A program made the position numbers and the translations under genes. This document shows, in pieces, positions 6,840 to 16,031 of a stretch of DNA of 64,000 nucleotides (position 1 is the stretch's first letter; every line of letters begins with the position of its first letter). The notes beneath the pieces are model-generated. The model saw only the letters and a program-made list of their open reading frames with translations, was not told the origin of the DNA and did not search any database. Source of the stretch: CAVYXK01 sp963708245 (GTDB lineage Bacteria; Pseudomonadota; Alphaproteobacteria; Acetobacterales; Acetobacteraceae); NCBI GenBank assembly GCA_963708245.1, contig OY970201.1, forward strand, positions 6,634,001 to 6,698,000, in the 5' to 3' direction.

Positions 6840-9743
6840 GTGCTGACCTCAGTTGACGCTGCGATGGAACCGGATACTCGATTTCTGAGGACCGTTGGCA
6901 TGCTTGCTGAGGGCATTCGACTGGTTTACGCGTCAGGCGAGTGCGAGATTGACCTTGCTCGCCGAGAACTTCGCGTGCTCGGATCTCCCGTACCGGTTGG
7001 TGGGCGTGCCTTCGAGATCATCGAAGTGCTGGCGCAGTCGGCCGGCGAACTCGTTACCAAAGACGAGTTGATGAACAGCGTCTGGCCCGGCGCCGTTGTT
7101 ATGGAAGCCACGCTCCATGTTCACGCAGCGGCAGTGCGCAAGGCGCTCGGTCCGTATCGGGGCTTGCTGAAGACCGAATCCCGCCGCGGCTATCGTTTGC
7201 TCGGTGAGTGGACCGTCCGACGTCACGACGCAGCAAAGCCTCCTGTCGGTCGCCAGCAGATACGGATAACCCCGGAGCCTCCGGCGACCAACTTCCCGGC
7301 TACCGGTACGCGCCTCATTGGCCGATCGGCAGCCGTGCAGCGGTTGCAGGATCTCGTTTCTGCCTACCGCGTTGTGACCCTTACAGGACCAGGCGGCATT
7401 GGAAAGACGACCCTTGCGTTGCAGGTCGCACGCCGCGTACTCAGCGAGTTCCGTGACGGCGGGTGGCTTGTCGAGTTGGCGTCGTTGTCCGATCCGCAAC
7501 TCGTGCCATCAGCGGTGGCCGGGGTGCTTGGGCTGAGGCTCGAATCCAACGTCATCTCTGCCGAAGCCGTTGCCCGCGCCGTAGCCGGCAGAAGCCTTCT
7601 GCTGGTTCTCGACAATTGCGAGCACGTCATCGACCCCGCGGCGACCCTCGCTGAAACGTTCGTGCGGCTCTGCCCGCGCACCATAGTGCTGGCGACGAGC
7701 CGCGAGCTTCTGCGGATCGAGGGCGAGTACGCCTATCGCGTGCTGCCACTTGAAGCGCCGACAATTGAGCAAGTGGATGCCAGCCAGATTCTAGGCCACA
7801 GCGCACCGGAGCTTTTCATTTCCAGAGCCAAGGAGCTTGGTTCGGACTTCTCGTCACACACCGACAGCCTGACGATGATTGCGGAAATCTGTCGCCACCT
7901 CGACGGCATACCGCTCGCCATCGAGTTCGCCGCGGCCCGAGCTGCGACACTTGGAATTGAGCGGGTAGCCGCAGGATTGCGCGATCGTTTTACGCTGTTG
8001 ACAAACGGACGCCGCACTGCGCTCCCACGACATCGGACGCTCCGGGCAACGCTCGACTGGAGCTATCAGCTTCTATCCGATACCGAGCGCCTTTTGCTGC
8101 GGCGCCTGGCGGTATTCTCAGGAAGCTTCTCACTCGATGCCATCAACGCAGTCACCAATCGCGGTGAGGCTTCGGAAGCAGAGATTGCCGATCTTGTCGC
8201 AAACCTGGTCGCGAAGTCGTTGGTGACATTGGATTTCGCCAGAGATGCGGGCTATTTTCGGTTACTAGAGACAACGTGGGCTTATGCGCTCTCGAAACTC
8301 ACCGAGAGCGGCGAATTGCAAGAGTTCTCACGGCGGCATGCCGAATATTATAGAGTATTACTCGACAGAATTGAGCATGAGTGGGAAAAGAGGTTGACAG
8401 CTCCTGCCCACGTGGACAATGCTCGTGCGGCTTTGGAATGGTGCTTCGGCGCCAACGGTAGCCTTGCCCTAGGCGTCGGGTTGGCCGCCGCTGCGGCGCC
8501 GGTTTTTTTGGCAATGTCCCTGCTCCCTGAATGCCACCGCTGGTCGGAGCGAGCGATATTCGCTCTCGACGATGCTACTCGTGGCGGGGTCGAGGAGATG
8601 CATCTGCTGGCAAGCCTCGGTATTTCGTCGATGCAGATGCACGGCCAAAGCGATGAGGCGCGTGTAGCCTTGAGTAGGAGCCTGGCGATTGCCGAAGCAC
8701 GCGGTGACGTCCTCAACCAAGTGGGGTTGCTCGGCATGCTGTCGATGTTCGATGTCCGCGACGGAGATTTCAAAACCTCGCTGCATTACGCGAAGCTCAG
8801 CCGGACCGTTGACGGCATCGTGGAGAATGCGGCGGCACTGGCCTTGGCAAATTCCATCTTGGGACGCGCGCTGCAGTTTGTAGGCGACCATAGCGGTTCT
8901 CGTGTGGAGCTCGAGGCCTCGTTTCGGTACTGGTCCCGCTCGCCGCAGACCCGCGAGGTCCATCTCGGCTTGGATCATCATATTTTGGTCGGTATTGGCC
9001 TGGCACGGAATTTGTGGTTGCAAGGCCATCCTGCTCAGGCCACGGAACGCCTACACCAGACCATCAAGGATGCCGAAAGCAAAAGCCATCCGGCATCGCT
9101 TGGGCTGGCTTTGTCATGGGCTCCGGGGATATCCCTTTGGATCGACGATCTCCAGAGCGCCGAAGAGCACGCGGACTGGTTGCTCTCACACGCTGAATCC
9201 CACTCGCTGCGACCGTATCTCGCCGTCGCACGCGGCTACAAAGGTGCATTGGCAATCCGGCGGGGCAACGCAAGTCTAGGGGTCGAGGATCTGCAAGGCT
9301 GCCTGCAACAACTCCATGCGATGCGCTACAGAATGCTCAACACGGAATTCAAGCTCTCTCTCGTTCACGGCCTTGTGGCGATCGAATTATTCGAGGAAGG
9401 GCTAATGCTCGTTGACGAGGCGATCAGGCTGGTCGAGGCGAACGGCGACCTCGTACACATGCCGGAGGCGCTCCGTGTGAGGGGAAGTGTTCTTCTCTCT
9501 ATGCCGCAGTCTCGGCCTCATGAGGCGGAAACGTGCTTTATCCAGTCGCTTGACTGGAGCCGTCGCCAAGGTGCGCGACTATGGGAATTGCGCACTGCGG
9601 TCGATCTGGCATCGCTGTGGGCCGCTCAGGGACAACGGGAACGCGCCCAGACGGTTCTACAGCCGATATTCGAGGAGTTCGTGGAAGGCTTGAATACGGC
9701 AGATTTGAAGGCAGCCAAACATCTGCTGGCGACGTTGCGGTAG
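6840..9743 (+). CDS. Winged-helix / STAND-ATPase / TPR transcriptional regulator
   Basis: 967 residues in three parts. An OmpR/CadC-type winged helix spans about residues 35-122 (ELVTKDELMNSVWPG and KTESRRGYRL). A STAND/AAA-type ATPase spans about 155-480, with Walker A GPGGIGKTTL, Walker B LLLVLDNCEHV and the sensor-like ATSRELL. A long helical, TPR-like C-terminal half completes it. This architecture is common in alpha- and betaproteobacterial regulators that bind an unknown ligand through the TPR part. It faces the hydrolase/Rcl-like run, which is its likely target (inference). Start could be GTG 6840, ATG 6864 or ATG 6900; the winged helix is intact with any of them. Confidence 0.8.
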   Translation: MLTSVDAAMEPDTRFLRTVGMLAEGIRLVYASGECEIDLARRELRVLGSPVPVGGRAFEIIEVLAQSAGELVTKDELMNSVWPGAVVMEATLHVHAAAVRKALGPYRGLLKTESRRGYRLLGEWTVRRHDAAKPPVGRQQIRITPEPPATNFPATGTRLIGRSAAVQRLQDLVSAYRVVTLTGPGGIGKTTLALQVARRVLSEFRDGGWLVELASLSDPQLVPSAVAGVLGLRLESNVISAEAVARAVAGRSLLLVLDNCEHVIDPAATLAETFVRLCPRTIVLATSRELLRIEGEYAYRVLPLEAPTIEQVDASQILGHSAPELFISRAKELGSDFSSHTDSLTMIAEICRHLDGIPLAIEFAAARAATLGIERVAAGLRDRFTLLTNGRRTALPRHRTLRATLDWSYQLLSDTERLLLRRLAVFSGSFSLDAINAVTNRGEASEAEIADLVANLVAKSLVTLDFARDAGYFRLLETTWAYALSKLTESGELQEFSRRHAEYYRVLLDRIEHEWEKRLTAPAHVDNARAALEWCFGANGSLALGVGLAAAAAPVFLAMSLLPECHRWSERAIFALDDATRGGVEEMHLLASLGISSMQMHGQSDEARVALSRSLAIAEARGDVLNQVGLLGMLSMFDVRDGDFKTSLHYAKLSRTVDGIVENAAALALANSILGRALQFVGDHSGSRVELEASFRYWSRSPQTREVHLGLDHHILVGIGLARNLWLQGHPAQATERLHQTIKDAESKSHPASLGLALSWAPGISLWIDDLQSAEEHADWLLSHAESHSLRPYLAVARGYKGALAIRRGNASLGVEDLQGCLQQLHAMRYRMLNTEFKLSLVHGLVAIELFEEGLMLVDEAIRLVEANGDLVHMPEALRVRGSVLLSMPQSRPHEAETCFIQSLDWSRRQGARLWELRTAVDLASLWAAQGQRERAQTVLQPIFEEFVEGLNTADLKAAKHLLATLR

Positions 9744-9796
9744 CACGCTGCTCAACGGCGTATGGCGTGGGTTTGCTTTATCGAAGGGGACACGAG

Positions 9797-10205
9797 GCTC
9801 GCAGCAACCGGGTTGGCGGCCAGTCGGCACTCCTGGTGAGAGCCCACTTTTTGACTGACCCCGCCGGAGGTGCCGTGATCTGGCGCAATCCCTCAGAGGC
9901 AGACGGATGCTACTGGCGAGTAGCTCCTGTCCCCGTTACGCTGTATCACCCTCTGACCAACAGGTACCCGCATGAACGACGCCACCGCGCTAACCCGTGC
10001 CGCCTCAGTCACGACCGAGCATTTCGACGCCCTGATCGTCGGCGTCGGCATCTCCGGCGTCGGCGCCGCTTATCACCTCACCAACCCAATGCCCTGCTAT
10101 CCGCTTCGTCGTGCTGGAGTTGAAAGAGGCCTTCGGCGGCACCTGGATCACGCACAAATATCCCCGGCATCCGTTCCGACAGTGACCCGCGCACCTTCGC
10201 CTGCG
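9797..10205 (+). pseudogene. Decayed duplicate of the BVMO promoter and 5' end
   Basis: About 400 bp closely match 18331-18738, covering the upstream region and the first ~75 codons of the monooxygenase gene at 18507. The ATG at 9972 and the first ~30 codons (through GVGISGVGAAYHL) are preserved. An extra A near 10083 and a fourth C in the run near 10165 then break the frame, and similarity ends near 10205. It is a non-coding relic or recombination scar, not a gene. Confidence 0.8.
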
Positions 10206-10650
10206 TGGTCGTACCATGGTTCGCCGACCGCTACGCCGGGGTGGGGCCGACTGGCGGGCGATGGCGTGGCGGATCCACGATCATCTGCCGTATAGCCATC
10301 TGGAATTCTTCCCTAAACTCGCCGCCTTCAATATCGGTTGGCATGAGCGCCCCCGACGGCGGATCGATAGTTTCATTGCGCCACGCGGCTGCCTCACCCG
10401 TCCGGCGATGGCGAACCATACCGGCGGTCATTCGGCGTTCTATCCCGGATTTCCCAATACGAGCGGCGATGTCGCAGTCGACCCGAACGGATTGGGCACG
10501 GATCGGCGCGCCCGACTGTAGGAACAGGTGTCGTGTCATCTTGACTGTCCGCTTGCGGCCCTTCTTCCATCGCGATCACGCGACCCTGTTCAACTTGTGT
10601 ACCAGTGTTCCCTGTGCATGAGTCTTGCCCAATCAAAATAGGGTGTCGAC
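10206..10650 (+). other. Gene-free stretch with an unidentified open frame
   Basis: No gene is assigned. An open frame at 10216-10521 reads ADWRAMAWRIHDHLPYSH...FFPKLAAFNIGW, which looks protein-like, but I cannot place it in a family and it has no clear ribosome site. It may be the tail of another decayed gene joined to the BVMO duplicate. Confidence 0.3.
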
Positions 10651-11877
10651 GTGTCAGTTGAGAAAGTCGAGACGCTGATTGTCGGCGGCGGCCAGGCCGG
10701 GTTGGCGATGAGCGAGCAACTCAGCAAGCGCAGCCTGTCTCACCTCGTCGTGGAACGGCATCGGATTGCCGAACGCTGGCGCTCGGAAAGGTGGGACGGT
10801 TTGCACGCCAACGGTCCCGCCTGGCATGACAGATTGCCGGGTTTACTGATCGCCGGCGTTGATCCCGACGGGTTCGCGACGCGCGACCAGATGGTGGACT
10901 ATTTTGTCTCCTACGCCGAACGGATCGGCGCACCCGTTCGCTGCGGCGTCGCGGTAACGGCGCTGCACAAGAAGACCGGCGGGACCGGCTTCCGCGCCGA
11001 AACGTCGGAGGGCGTGATCGAAGCCACCAACGTGGTCGCGGCCACCGGGCCGTTTCAACGCTCGATCATCCCGGCCTTCGTGCCGCCAGAAGCCGGGATC
11101 GTGCAGATGCATTCCAACCGATACCGCAATCCCGGTCAGTTGCCGGCGGGCGCGGTGCTAGTGGTCGGAGCCGGTTCTTCGGGTGCTCAGATTGCCGACG
11201 AACTTTCGCGCGCGGACCGGCGCGTCTATCTGTCCGTCGGCCGGCATGAGCGGCCTCCCAGACAATATCGCGGGCGTGACTTCTGCTGGTGGCTGGGTGT
11301 CCTCGGCCTGTGGGACGCCACGCCCCCCGACCCGTCAGTCAAGCACGTCACGATCGCGGTCAGCGGCGCCTATGGCGGCTACACCATCGACTTTCGCCGC
11401 CTTGCGGCGCGCGGAGTGATGCTGTTGGGGAGGGCGGAAGCCTTCGGCGATGGTGTGATGCGCTTCTCCCCCGACCTGGCGAGCAATCTCGCGCGAGGCG
11501 ATGCGTCCTACCTGTCCTTGCTCGACGCGGCCGATACCTATGCTGTTCGGGAAGGCCTTGACCTGCCCGAGGAGCCAGCGGCACGAACGATCGAACCGGA
11601 TCCACCCTGCGTCACCGATCCCATCCTACAGCTAAACCTCCAAGACGCCGGAATAGCCGCAATCGTCTGGGCGACGGGATACGCGCTCGATTTCGGCTGG
11701 CTGAAGGTCGACGCTTTTGACGAACGCGGTGCGCCGGTGCATCGGCGCGGCATAACTTTTGTGCCCGGACTGTACTTTCTTGGGCTGAGCTGGCTGTCCC
11801 GAAGGGCGTCGAGCTTCATCTTTGGTGTCGAACACGACGCGGCGCATCTGGCGGAGCATATCGCCGCGCGCGCGTAG
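10651..11877 (+). CDS. Flavoprotein monooxygenase (CzcO/TrkA-type)
   Basis: 408 residues. The FAD Rossmann motif GGGQAGLAMS is at residues 11-20, an NADPH Rossmann motif GAGSSGAQIADEL lies near 173-185, and a C-terminal ATGY segment (WATGYALDF) is the usual class B monooxygenase landmark. The N-terminal ERWRSERWDGLHANGP region is typical of proteins labelled 'flavoprotein involved in K+ transport' (CzcO-like), whose real substrates are mostly unknown. The GTG start at 10651 is the first start ahead of the FAD fold. The core-MetE-like gene follows on the same strand 135 nt later. Confidence 0.8.
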   Translation: MSVEKVETLIVGGGQAGLAMSEQLSKRSLSHLVVERHRIAERWRSERWDGLHANGPAWHDRLPGLLIAGVDPDGFATRDQMVDYFVSYAERIGAPVRCGVAVTALHKKTGGTGFRAETSEGVIEATNVVAATGPFQRSIIPAFVPPEAGIVQMHSNRYRNPGQLPAGAVLVVGAGSSGAQIADELSRADRRVYLSVGRHERPPRQYRGRDFCWWLGVLGLWDATPPDPSVKHVTIAVSGAYGGYTIDFRRLAARGVMLLGRAEAFGDGVMRFSPDLASNLARGDASYLSLLDAADTYAVREGLDLPEEPAARTIEPDPPCVTDPILQLNLQDAGIAAIVWATGYALDFGWLKVDAFDERGAPVHRRGITFVPGLYFLGLSWLSRRASSFIFGVEHDAAHLAEHIAARA

Positions 11878-12012
11878 CGGCCGCCCTCCATCGGGTCTAT
11901 ACTCCTATACTAGGTCATGTGGATGGACCGCATGGCCCGGCTGCTCGCTGCGGCGGACGCCCGGCTGAAGGAAAGTAACCGGATACACCCGGAAAGGGCA
12001 GGGGAACGCGGG

Positions 12013-13035
12013 ATGTTGCAAACAACGATCGCCGGCAGCCTTCCGAAGCCGGAGTGGCTGGCTGAGCCAAACAAGCTCTGGGCGTCATGGAAGTCCGAGG
12101 GTGCCGCCCTGGAAGCGGCCAAACGCGACGCCACGCTGCTGTGGTTGAAGCTGCAAGAAGACGCCGACATCGACATCGTCACTGATGGTGAACAGTCGCG
12201 CCAGCACTTTGTCCACGGCTTCCTGGAACGGATCGAGGGTATCGATTTCGCCCAAAAAATCGAAATGGGCATCCGTAACAATCGCTACAAGGCGATGGTG
12301 CCGACGGTCACCGGCACGCTGCGGCTCAATGGACGCGTGCACGCCGCCGAGGCACGCTTGGCCCGCGCCCACACGATGCGCAAGCTGAAATTCACCCTGC
12401 CAGGCCCGATGACCATCGTCGATACGATCGCCGACAGGCACTATGGCGACAAGGTTGCGCTGGCGAGCGACTTCGCCGACCTGCTGAACCAGGAAGCGCG
12501 CGCCCTGGAAGAAGACGGCGTCGACGTCATCCAGTTCGATGAGCCGGCCTTCAACGTCTACATCGACGAGGTCGCAACCTGGGGCATCTGTGCGCTCGAA
12601 CGTGCCGCGGCAGGCCTGCGGTGCACCACCGCGGTGCATATCTGTTACGGCTACGGCATTCAGGCCAACATCGACTGGAAGGGCTCACTCGGCGCCGAGT
12701 GGCGGCAGTACGAGCAAACCTTTCCGGTGCTCGCCGCCAGCCGGATCGACCAGGTATCGCTGGAATGCCGCAACGCCCGGGTCCCATTGCGACTGCTGAC
12801 GCTGCTGGCGGGCAAGGACGTGCTGGTCGGCGCGATCGACGTCGCGACGGACGCAGTGGAAACCCCCGAACAGGTCGCCGCGGTAATCGAGGACGCGCTG
12901 GAGTTCGTCCCGCCCGAGCGTCTGTTCCCCTGCACCAACTGCGGCATGGCGCCGATGTCGCGCGATATAGCGGCGGCGAAACTAGTGGCTTTAGGGCGGG
13001 GCGCGGCGCTGGCGCGGCGCCGTCTTGGTGCATAG
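12013..13035 (+). CDS. Core-MetE-type methionine synthase, MesD-like
   Basis: 340 residues corresponding to the catalytic C-terminal half of MetE, with no N-terminal MetE domain. Zinc/thiol ligands are visible as His and Cys in AVHICYGYG, Glu in SLECRNA and Cys in CTNCGMAPM. The IQFDEPAFN segment and the GSLPKPEWL start fit folate-independent 'core-MetE' proteins, and from memory it resembles MesD of Acinetobacter most. MesD is reported to depend on MesX (DUF1852) and oxygen; no DUF1852 gene is visible here. The start at 12013 is preferred to ATG 11917 because AGGGG lies upstream and the conserved N-terminus begins there. Confidence 0.75.
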   Translation: MLQTTIAGSLPKPEWLAEPNKLWASWKSEGAALEAAKRDATLLWLKLQEDADIDIVTDGEQSRQHFVHGFLERIEGIDFAQKIEMGIRNNRYKAMVPTVTGTLRLNGRVHAAEARLARAHTMRKLKFTLPGPMTIVDTIADRHYGDKVALASDFADLLNQEARALEEDGVDVIQFDEPAFNVYIDEVATWGICALERAAAGLRCTTAVHICYGYGIQANIDWKGSLGAEWRQYEQTFPVLAASRIDQVSLECRNARVPLRLLTLLAGKDVLVGAIDVATDAVETPEQVAAVIEDALEFVPPERLFPCTNCGMAPMSRDIAAAKLVALGRGAALARRRLGA

Positions 13036-13439
13036 CGCCGGCACCAACTATACAGGGGTGGGCATCTCCCAGAGCAGGAGGGCTCATATCGGCGCACCGG
13101 CGGAACCGAGGCTGTGGATAGAGGCGTACATCGCGACCAGTGCACCCGGTCACGGTGACAACGCTGTAGGTCTTCATTGCACGCGCCGTCTGTTTCATGA
13201 TGGCGAACCTGCTCGGATAGTACACTGCATCGGTCAGCAGCAGCGCCTTCGCGCGCACAGGGGTCCAGCCTATGTTGCCCAGCATTACCGTCAGCGCGGG
13301 CCGCTGCTCAGCCCGGAAGAGGCGATGCATACGTTCACCCGCAAAGAAAGCACCGAGTAGCGGATGGCCGCAGGCACAGCTACACAAGCAACCCCTCCGC
13401 CAGCTTCCACCGGTGGACGCGTCCTGGTTGGTGATCATG
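13036..13439. other. Gene-free stretch
   Basis: About 400 bp between the methionine synthase and the DUF1254 relic. Short open frames on both strands show no recognisable family or convincing ribosome site. Part may be the decayed upstream portion of the DUF1254/DUF1214 gene. Confidence 0.4.
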
Positions 13440-13707
13440 TTCGACGGCAAGACGCACTTTGCTGATCAAGAATCCGCTCGACTGCTACCTCATGGACACG
13501 CCGATGCCCCCGGGTATGAGGGCTAGTTGACCCTCTACATCCAGAACAAGACCCTCGATCCAAACCGCGGGGCCGACTGACTGCCCCCCTGCCGGTCCGA
13601 TCTATCTGGTGATGCGCCTATACTGGCCGAAAGAATCGTCGCCCTCCATCCTGCCGCGCGGCGAGGGCACCTGGCAGCCGCCCAGGGTTGTCCTCGCCGC
13701 GCACTGA
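13440..13707 (+). pseudogene. DUF1254/DUF1214 protein, C-terminal relic
   Basis: Read across frames, the segment gives KNPLDCYLM, LTLYIQNKTLDPNRGAD, then a stop where NWLP is normal, then GPIYLVMRLYWPKE and GTWQPPRV before a stop at about 13707. These match the conserved C-terminal end of DUF1254/DUF1214 proteins (ring NPLxRY, LYIQ, NWLP, RLYWP, GTWxPP). At least one nonsense change (TGG to TGA) and one or two frameshifts are present, and no N-terminal part is seen. It is a dead relic. Confidence 0.65.
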
Positions 13708-13849
13708 CGACCGGCTGCGTCGGCCGAACGCTGTTGACCTGCTCTGGAATGACGGCCTGCTCCGACGAGATCGCGAGCAGCCATGAAGGTCCGGAATCCA
13801 CCCGAAGCAGCGGTTGCCGGGCTGGCCGAGCCGAACGGCCGGAGTTGAC

Positions 13850-14055
13850 CTACTCGGCCGTTCGCGCCCACACCATCGAACGACCGATCCTGATCCGGTT
13901 CGGACCTACATATGGCGTGTCCAAGAATGCGGTCTTGCCGGCGTGGTTCAGGCCGATGATGGCGCGCAGTTCACTCGGTGCGCCACGGTCAGCGATTACG
14001 TCATGCACCGCGACGAGATTGCTACTTCGACACATCGCGCACCTCGAGCATGCTC
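13850..14055 (-). pseudogene. livG relic (branched-chain amino-acid ABC ATPase, N-terminal stub)
   Basis: The minus strand carries MSMLEVRDVSK, the usual LivG N-terminus, read in frame with the end of livM. After a one-base shift it continues as NLVAVHDV, ELRAIIGLNHAGKTAF, which is a recognisable Walker A region with two changes from the consensus GPNGAGKTT. The reading frame then leaves the family and stops at 13850. No signature motif or Walker B is present and no livF follows, so the ATPase genes of this transporter are lost here. Confidence 0.7.
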
Positions 14056-14999
14056 ATGTCCCTCCGACGCAGCATCCCGAGCAGGCCGCGCTGGAAGAAT
14101 AACACAATCACCATGAAGAATACCCCGATGAATGACATCCAGTTCTCCGTCTGGCTCGATATGTAGTCCTGGAGTACGACGAAGATGGCCGCGCCGATGA
14201 GCGGCCCCCAGAAGCTCCGCATGCCGCCGAGCACCGCCATGATGACGAAATCTCCCGACTGGTCCCAGCGCAGGTCGTGGGGGTCGGCGAAATTGTTAAG
14301 CAGCCCGTAGAGCGTGCCCGCGAGGCTGACGAAGGTGCAAGAGACCACCCAGGATATCCAAATGTGGAGGTCCACGGGAATGCCGAGAAAAAGCGCGCGG
14401 CGCTCGTTCTCGCGGATCGCCAGCAGCGTGCGGCCGAAGGGCGAGCGTAGCAGTCCGGCCATGATGCCGATGGCAACCGCGAAGAACGCCAGTACCAGGT
14501 AGTAGAACGCCTTGTCGTCGTGGACGATGTCCAAGGTGGTGAAGCCGAGATGTATCGGCAGCCGATGCCAGCCGGACAGCCCATCGTCGCCGCCGGTAAC
14601 GTTGTTCCACCGATAGGCGATGAAAAAGAACACCTGGCCGAAGGCAATCGTCTCCATAGCGAAATAAATGCCTCTGCTGCGCGCAATCACCAGCCCGATA
14701 ACGGCGGCCGCCACGATGCCGGCGAGCACGCCCACCGCCATGCCGACAAGCGTATTCGGGACCAGGTACTTGATGGTGAGGCCGGTCCCGTAGGCGCCCA
14801 GGCCGAAATAGGCGGCATGACCAAACGACAAGACACCAGTATAGCCAAGCAGGAAATTCAGTGACATGGCCGCCAGCGCCAGGATCACGACGCGGACGCC
14901 GAGTTGCGTGTATCCGCCGACCGCATTGAGCCAGAACGGCATGGTGACCAACAGCGCCCAGACAACGGCGTCGCCTAGGCGCTTGTCGAGGCGAAACAT
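14022..14999 (-). CDS. livM: LivM-type ABC transporter permease
   Basis: 325 residues with about eight to ten hydrophobic segments and LivM landmarks: SLNFLLGYTGVLSFGHAAYFGLGAY near residues 42-66, RENERRALFLGI (EAA-like loop) near 197, and GGMRSFWGPLIGA near 253. It would form the inner-membrane channel of a branched-chain amino acid or amide ABC transporter with LivH. The start overlaps the livH stop (ATGA). The last 11 residues (MSMLEVRDVSK) are the beginning of a former livG read in frame, so the native C-terminus is altered. Confidence 0.85.
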   Translation of the reverse strand: MFRLDKRLGDAVVWALLVTMPFWLNAVGGYTQLGVRVVILALAAMSLNFLLGYTGVLSFGHAAYFGLGAYGTGLTIKYLVPNTLVGMAVGVLAGIVAAAVIGLVIARSRGIYFAMETIAFGQVFFFIAYRWNNVTGGDDGLSGWHRLPIHLGFTTLDIVHDDKAFYYLVLAFFAVAIGIMAGLLRSPFGRTLLAIRENERRALFLGIPVDLHIWISWVVSCTFVSLAGTLYGLLNNFADPHDLRWDQSGDFVIMAVLGGMRSFWGPLIGAAIFVVLQDYISSQTENWMSFIGVFFMVIVLFFQRGLLGMLRRRDMSMLEVRDVSK

Positions 15000-15865
15000 C
15001 AGAAGCGGCCCTCCTCCCCCAGGAGGCCGCGCGGGCGTATCGCCAGGACAAGGCCCATCAGGACATAGATGACCACCTCGGACGCCGACGGGAAGAATAC
15101 GGTTGTGATACCCGAGGCGACGCCGATCAGCAGCCCGCCCAACAGCGTACCCGGCAGACTGCCGAGGCCGCCGATGATGATGGCGACGAAACTCGGCATG
15201 ATGAGGTCGCTGCCGATCGTAGGCTGCAATCCCAACATGCCGGCTGCGAGCACGCCCGCCAGGCCGGCCAGGTAGATGCCCATGCCGAAGTTGAGGTTGC
15301 GCAGCAGACGCACGTTGACGCCAAGCGCCGAAACCGTCTCGAGATCGAGAGTGCCGGCGCGGATGCGTGTGCCCATGCGGGTCCGGGTAAGGATCCAGAA
15401 CAGAGCGATCACCGTGACAGTGACCAGCACAACCATGAACAGGCGGTAACCAGTGAGGAAGAAGAACCGGGCGCTGAGCGGGGCAGACATCCAGGCCGGC
15501 ACCGAGAACGGCAGAGTCGCCGGGCCCCAGATGAACCGTGTTCCGTCCTCGAGGACGAAAGCGAGCCCAAAGGTGAAGAGCAGGCTGTAGAGCGGGTCGC
15601 GACCATAGAGCCGGCGGATCAGCGTGCGCTCGATGAGCAGGCCGATAATGGCGGTCAGGAGTGGGGACAGCAGCAGCGCACCCCAGAATCCGATGTATGG
15701 GATCAGCACGTAAGCGAGGTAGGCACCGACAGCGAGGAAGCCGCCGTGGGCAAAGTTGATGATGCCAGAGAGGTTGAGGATCAGCGACAGGCCAAGCGCC
15801 ATTAACGCATAGAACGCGCCGATAATGAGGCCATTGAAGATATTGTACAGGATTAGCTGTGTCAT
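14999..15865 (-). CDS. livH: LivH-type ABC transporter permease
   Basis: 288 residues, strongly hydrophobic, with LivH landmarks ALGLSLILNLSGIINFAHGGFLAVGAY near residues 22-48, a TRMGTRIRAGTLDLETVSALG EAA-like loop near 170-190, and GGLGSLPGTLLGGLLIG near 236-252. It is the first permease gene after the binding protein, with about 165 nt between them containing two hairpins, one of them terminator-like. That arrangement usually lets the binding protein be made in excess. Confidence 0.88.
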   Translation of the reverse strand: MTQLILYNIFNGLIIGAFYALMALGLSLILNLSGIINFAHGGFLAVGAYLAYVLIPYIGFWGALLLSPLLTAIIGLLIERTLIRRLYGRDPLYSLLFTFGLAFVLEDGTRFIWGPATLPFSVPAWMSAPLSARFFFLTGYRLFMVVLVTVTVIALFWILTRTRMGTRIRAGTLDLETVSALGVNVRLLRNLNFGMGIYLAGLAGVLAAGMLGLQPTIGSDLIMPSFVAIIIGGLGSLPGTLLGGLLIGVASGITTVFFPSASEVVIYVLMGLVLAIRPRGLLGEEGRF

Positions 15866-15910
15866 TCGTCGAGGGGCGTCATTAAGGCGATTCCATCCTT
15901 AAATCAAAAT

Positions 15911-15935
15911 GGCCCGCCAACTAGGTGCGCGGGCC
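15911..15935 (-). terminator. Terminator-like hairpin between SBP gene and livH
   Basis: GGCCCGC and GCGGGCC arms are separated by 11 nt. On the minus strand the stem is followed at once by ATTTTGATTT. This would attenuate read-through from the binding-protein gene into livHM. Confidence 0.6.
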
Positions 15936-15988
15936 GGGTCGAGACCAACGAACCGACCATAGCCAAGGTCTCCGTTGATCTGTCGAGC

Positions 15989-16018
15989 GCCGGGCGTCGC
16001 ACTTCGACGGCGCCCGGC
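15989..16018 (-). terminator. GC-rich hairpin just after the binding-protein gene
   Basis: Arms GCCGGGCG and CGCCCGGC around a 14-nt loop, 13 nt beyond the stop of the binding-protein gene. No T-run follows, so it may stabilise the SBP mRNA rather than terminate. Confidence 0.45.
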
Positions 16019-16031
16019 CCTCAAGTCGCCG

